A program made the position numbers and the translations under genes. A stretch of 64,000 nt of DNA from Alteribacillus bidgolensis (GTDB lineage Bacteria > Bacillota > Bacilli > Bacillales > Marinococcaceae), in NCBI RefSeq assembly GCF_002886255.1, contig NZ_NJAU01000003.1:1-64000 (forward strand). The letters are read 5' to 3'. The notes beneath the pieces are model-generated. The model was given only the letters and a program-made list of their open reading frames with translations, was not told the DNA's origin and ran no database searches. Positions 63,402 through 64,000 of this stretch are shown one piece after another (positions within the stretch are counted from its first letter, which is position 1; each line of letters starts with the position of its first letter).

Positions 63402-64000
63402 TGTGGCATCCCTCCTTCTCAGAGTGATGTTCCCACGTTCTTACCCGATCGGTGCAATGCACGTATGGAAAATGGTCGTTCGTTTCGCTAGACTTGGGGC
63501 TGTTCCTTCACTCCCATTACAGAAGGTTCATCAGTCATGCCCCTACCCTCGCAAGGATAAATGCATTTCGGCTAAGCCTTATAGCAACCGTTTCGGAGGA
63601 CAGTCCTTGTTTCAACGTTCCTTGTTTTCCAAGTCCCTTACAACCTAGCTTTCCTTACTGGACGTAGGTGTTCCCCTGGAAGCCTGTGAGCTCGATACCG
63701 CCATTGTCCGGTATAGCGTGTTTCATAGGGCCAATTTTTACTCCACACCACTCACCCCATCGTTATGGGCCATAGGTTTCCCTATGGTCAATCTTTAGAC
63801 CTGTACATTCGGTTGTTCGTCAGTTTCATCCTATTGAAACATACTCACCTTATCCAGTTTTTCAGCCGTGCGGCATATCCGTCGGCATACCTTCTCTTTC
63901 TAAGTGGCTCCAGCCTTCGTTCTGCCGAATCTACCTGTACTTCAAACCCCGTAACCTGTCCGTTACGACGCATGCAGGAGTGTTGACGGGATGGTTTCGG

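Larger units (their letters stand above)
61472..64000 (-). mobile_element. Group II intron, running past the right edge
   Basis: A retroelement whose 3' end (...TTGCTGAC) is at 61472 and whose 5' ribozyme part continues beyond 64000. It encodes a reverse transcriptase/maturase with HNH domain. Domain V is 61522-61555. The stretch 63402-64000 has no gene and is the 5' RNA (domain I to start of domain IV). Confidence 0.8.

Overview
The window is AT-rich Bacillaceae-type DNA with AGGAGG-like ribosome sites. It carries a Spo0E-family phosphatase, a PAS histidine kinase of the sporulation-kinase type and a DUF3231 protein, which points to an endospore former. The very acidic secreted alkaline phosphatase and Na+-symporter-type carboxylate carrier fit a salt-adapted relative of Virgibacillus, Oceanobacillus or Halobacillus; this placement is inference. 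No rRNA, tRNA or CRISPR array was seen. A large share of the DNA is insertion-sequence debris and broken genes, so it reads as an accessory region in decay, or as an assembly with uncorrected homopolymer errors.

1-9.8 kb: an IS3 remnant, then a minus-strand catabolic operon controlled by a divergent TetR gene with three operator-like palindromes in the shared promoter region. Its genes are an NDP-forming acyl-CoA synthetase (frameshifted), enoyl-CoA hydratase, iron alcohol dehydrogenase, and a methylmalonate-semialdehyde dehydrogenase fused by deletion to the end of a second hydratase. The gene set matches acrylate/3-hydroxypropionate catabolism, possibly DMSP breakdown of the DddX-DddB-DddC type. 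Next come a MerR remnant, a 2-hydroxycarboxylate transporter and a gutted malic enzyme gene. 10-15.5 kb: a solo-tnpB element inserted in a YtkA/FixH-like gene, a SCO1-like remnant, and a compact locus with LytTR regulator, tubby-like protein, small membrane protein, broken ABC-2 permease and a 27-residue peptide.

15.7-30.8 kb: katG with a PerR-like box, an orphan tnpB-element end, duplicated ArsR/AHSA1/DoxX genes, a GC-rich DUF899 gene of foreign character, an ECF sigma factor with a dihydrofolate-reductase-fold protein, an alpha/beta hydrolase, an AraC regulator with a second reductase-fold gene, a methyltransferase, and several IS110 scraps.

31-46 kb: an IS3 element and an IS231-like IS4-family element flank small secreted and membrane proteins and a secreted beta-propeller; then the kinase, Spo0E and DUF3231 genes, tiny peptides, a subtilisin, and a recombinase remnant fused to an HPr-like domain that lacks the phosphorylatable histidine.

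46-64 kb: a second copy of the solo-tnpB element, a heme monooxygenase, a 614-residue protein of unknown family, an IS605-type remnant, a phytase-esterase-like secreted protein, a 26-repeat SHAEG protein with Peptidase_G2 and SHOCT ends (frameshifted), an alkaline phosphatase, and a group II intron entering from the right edge. A truncated 3' end of a related intron lies at 55.8-56.0 kb.
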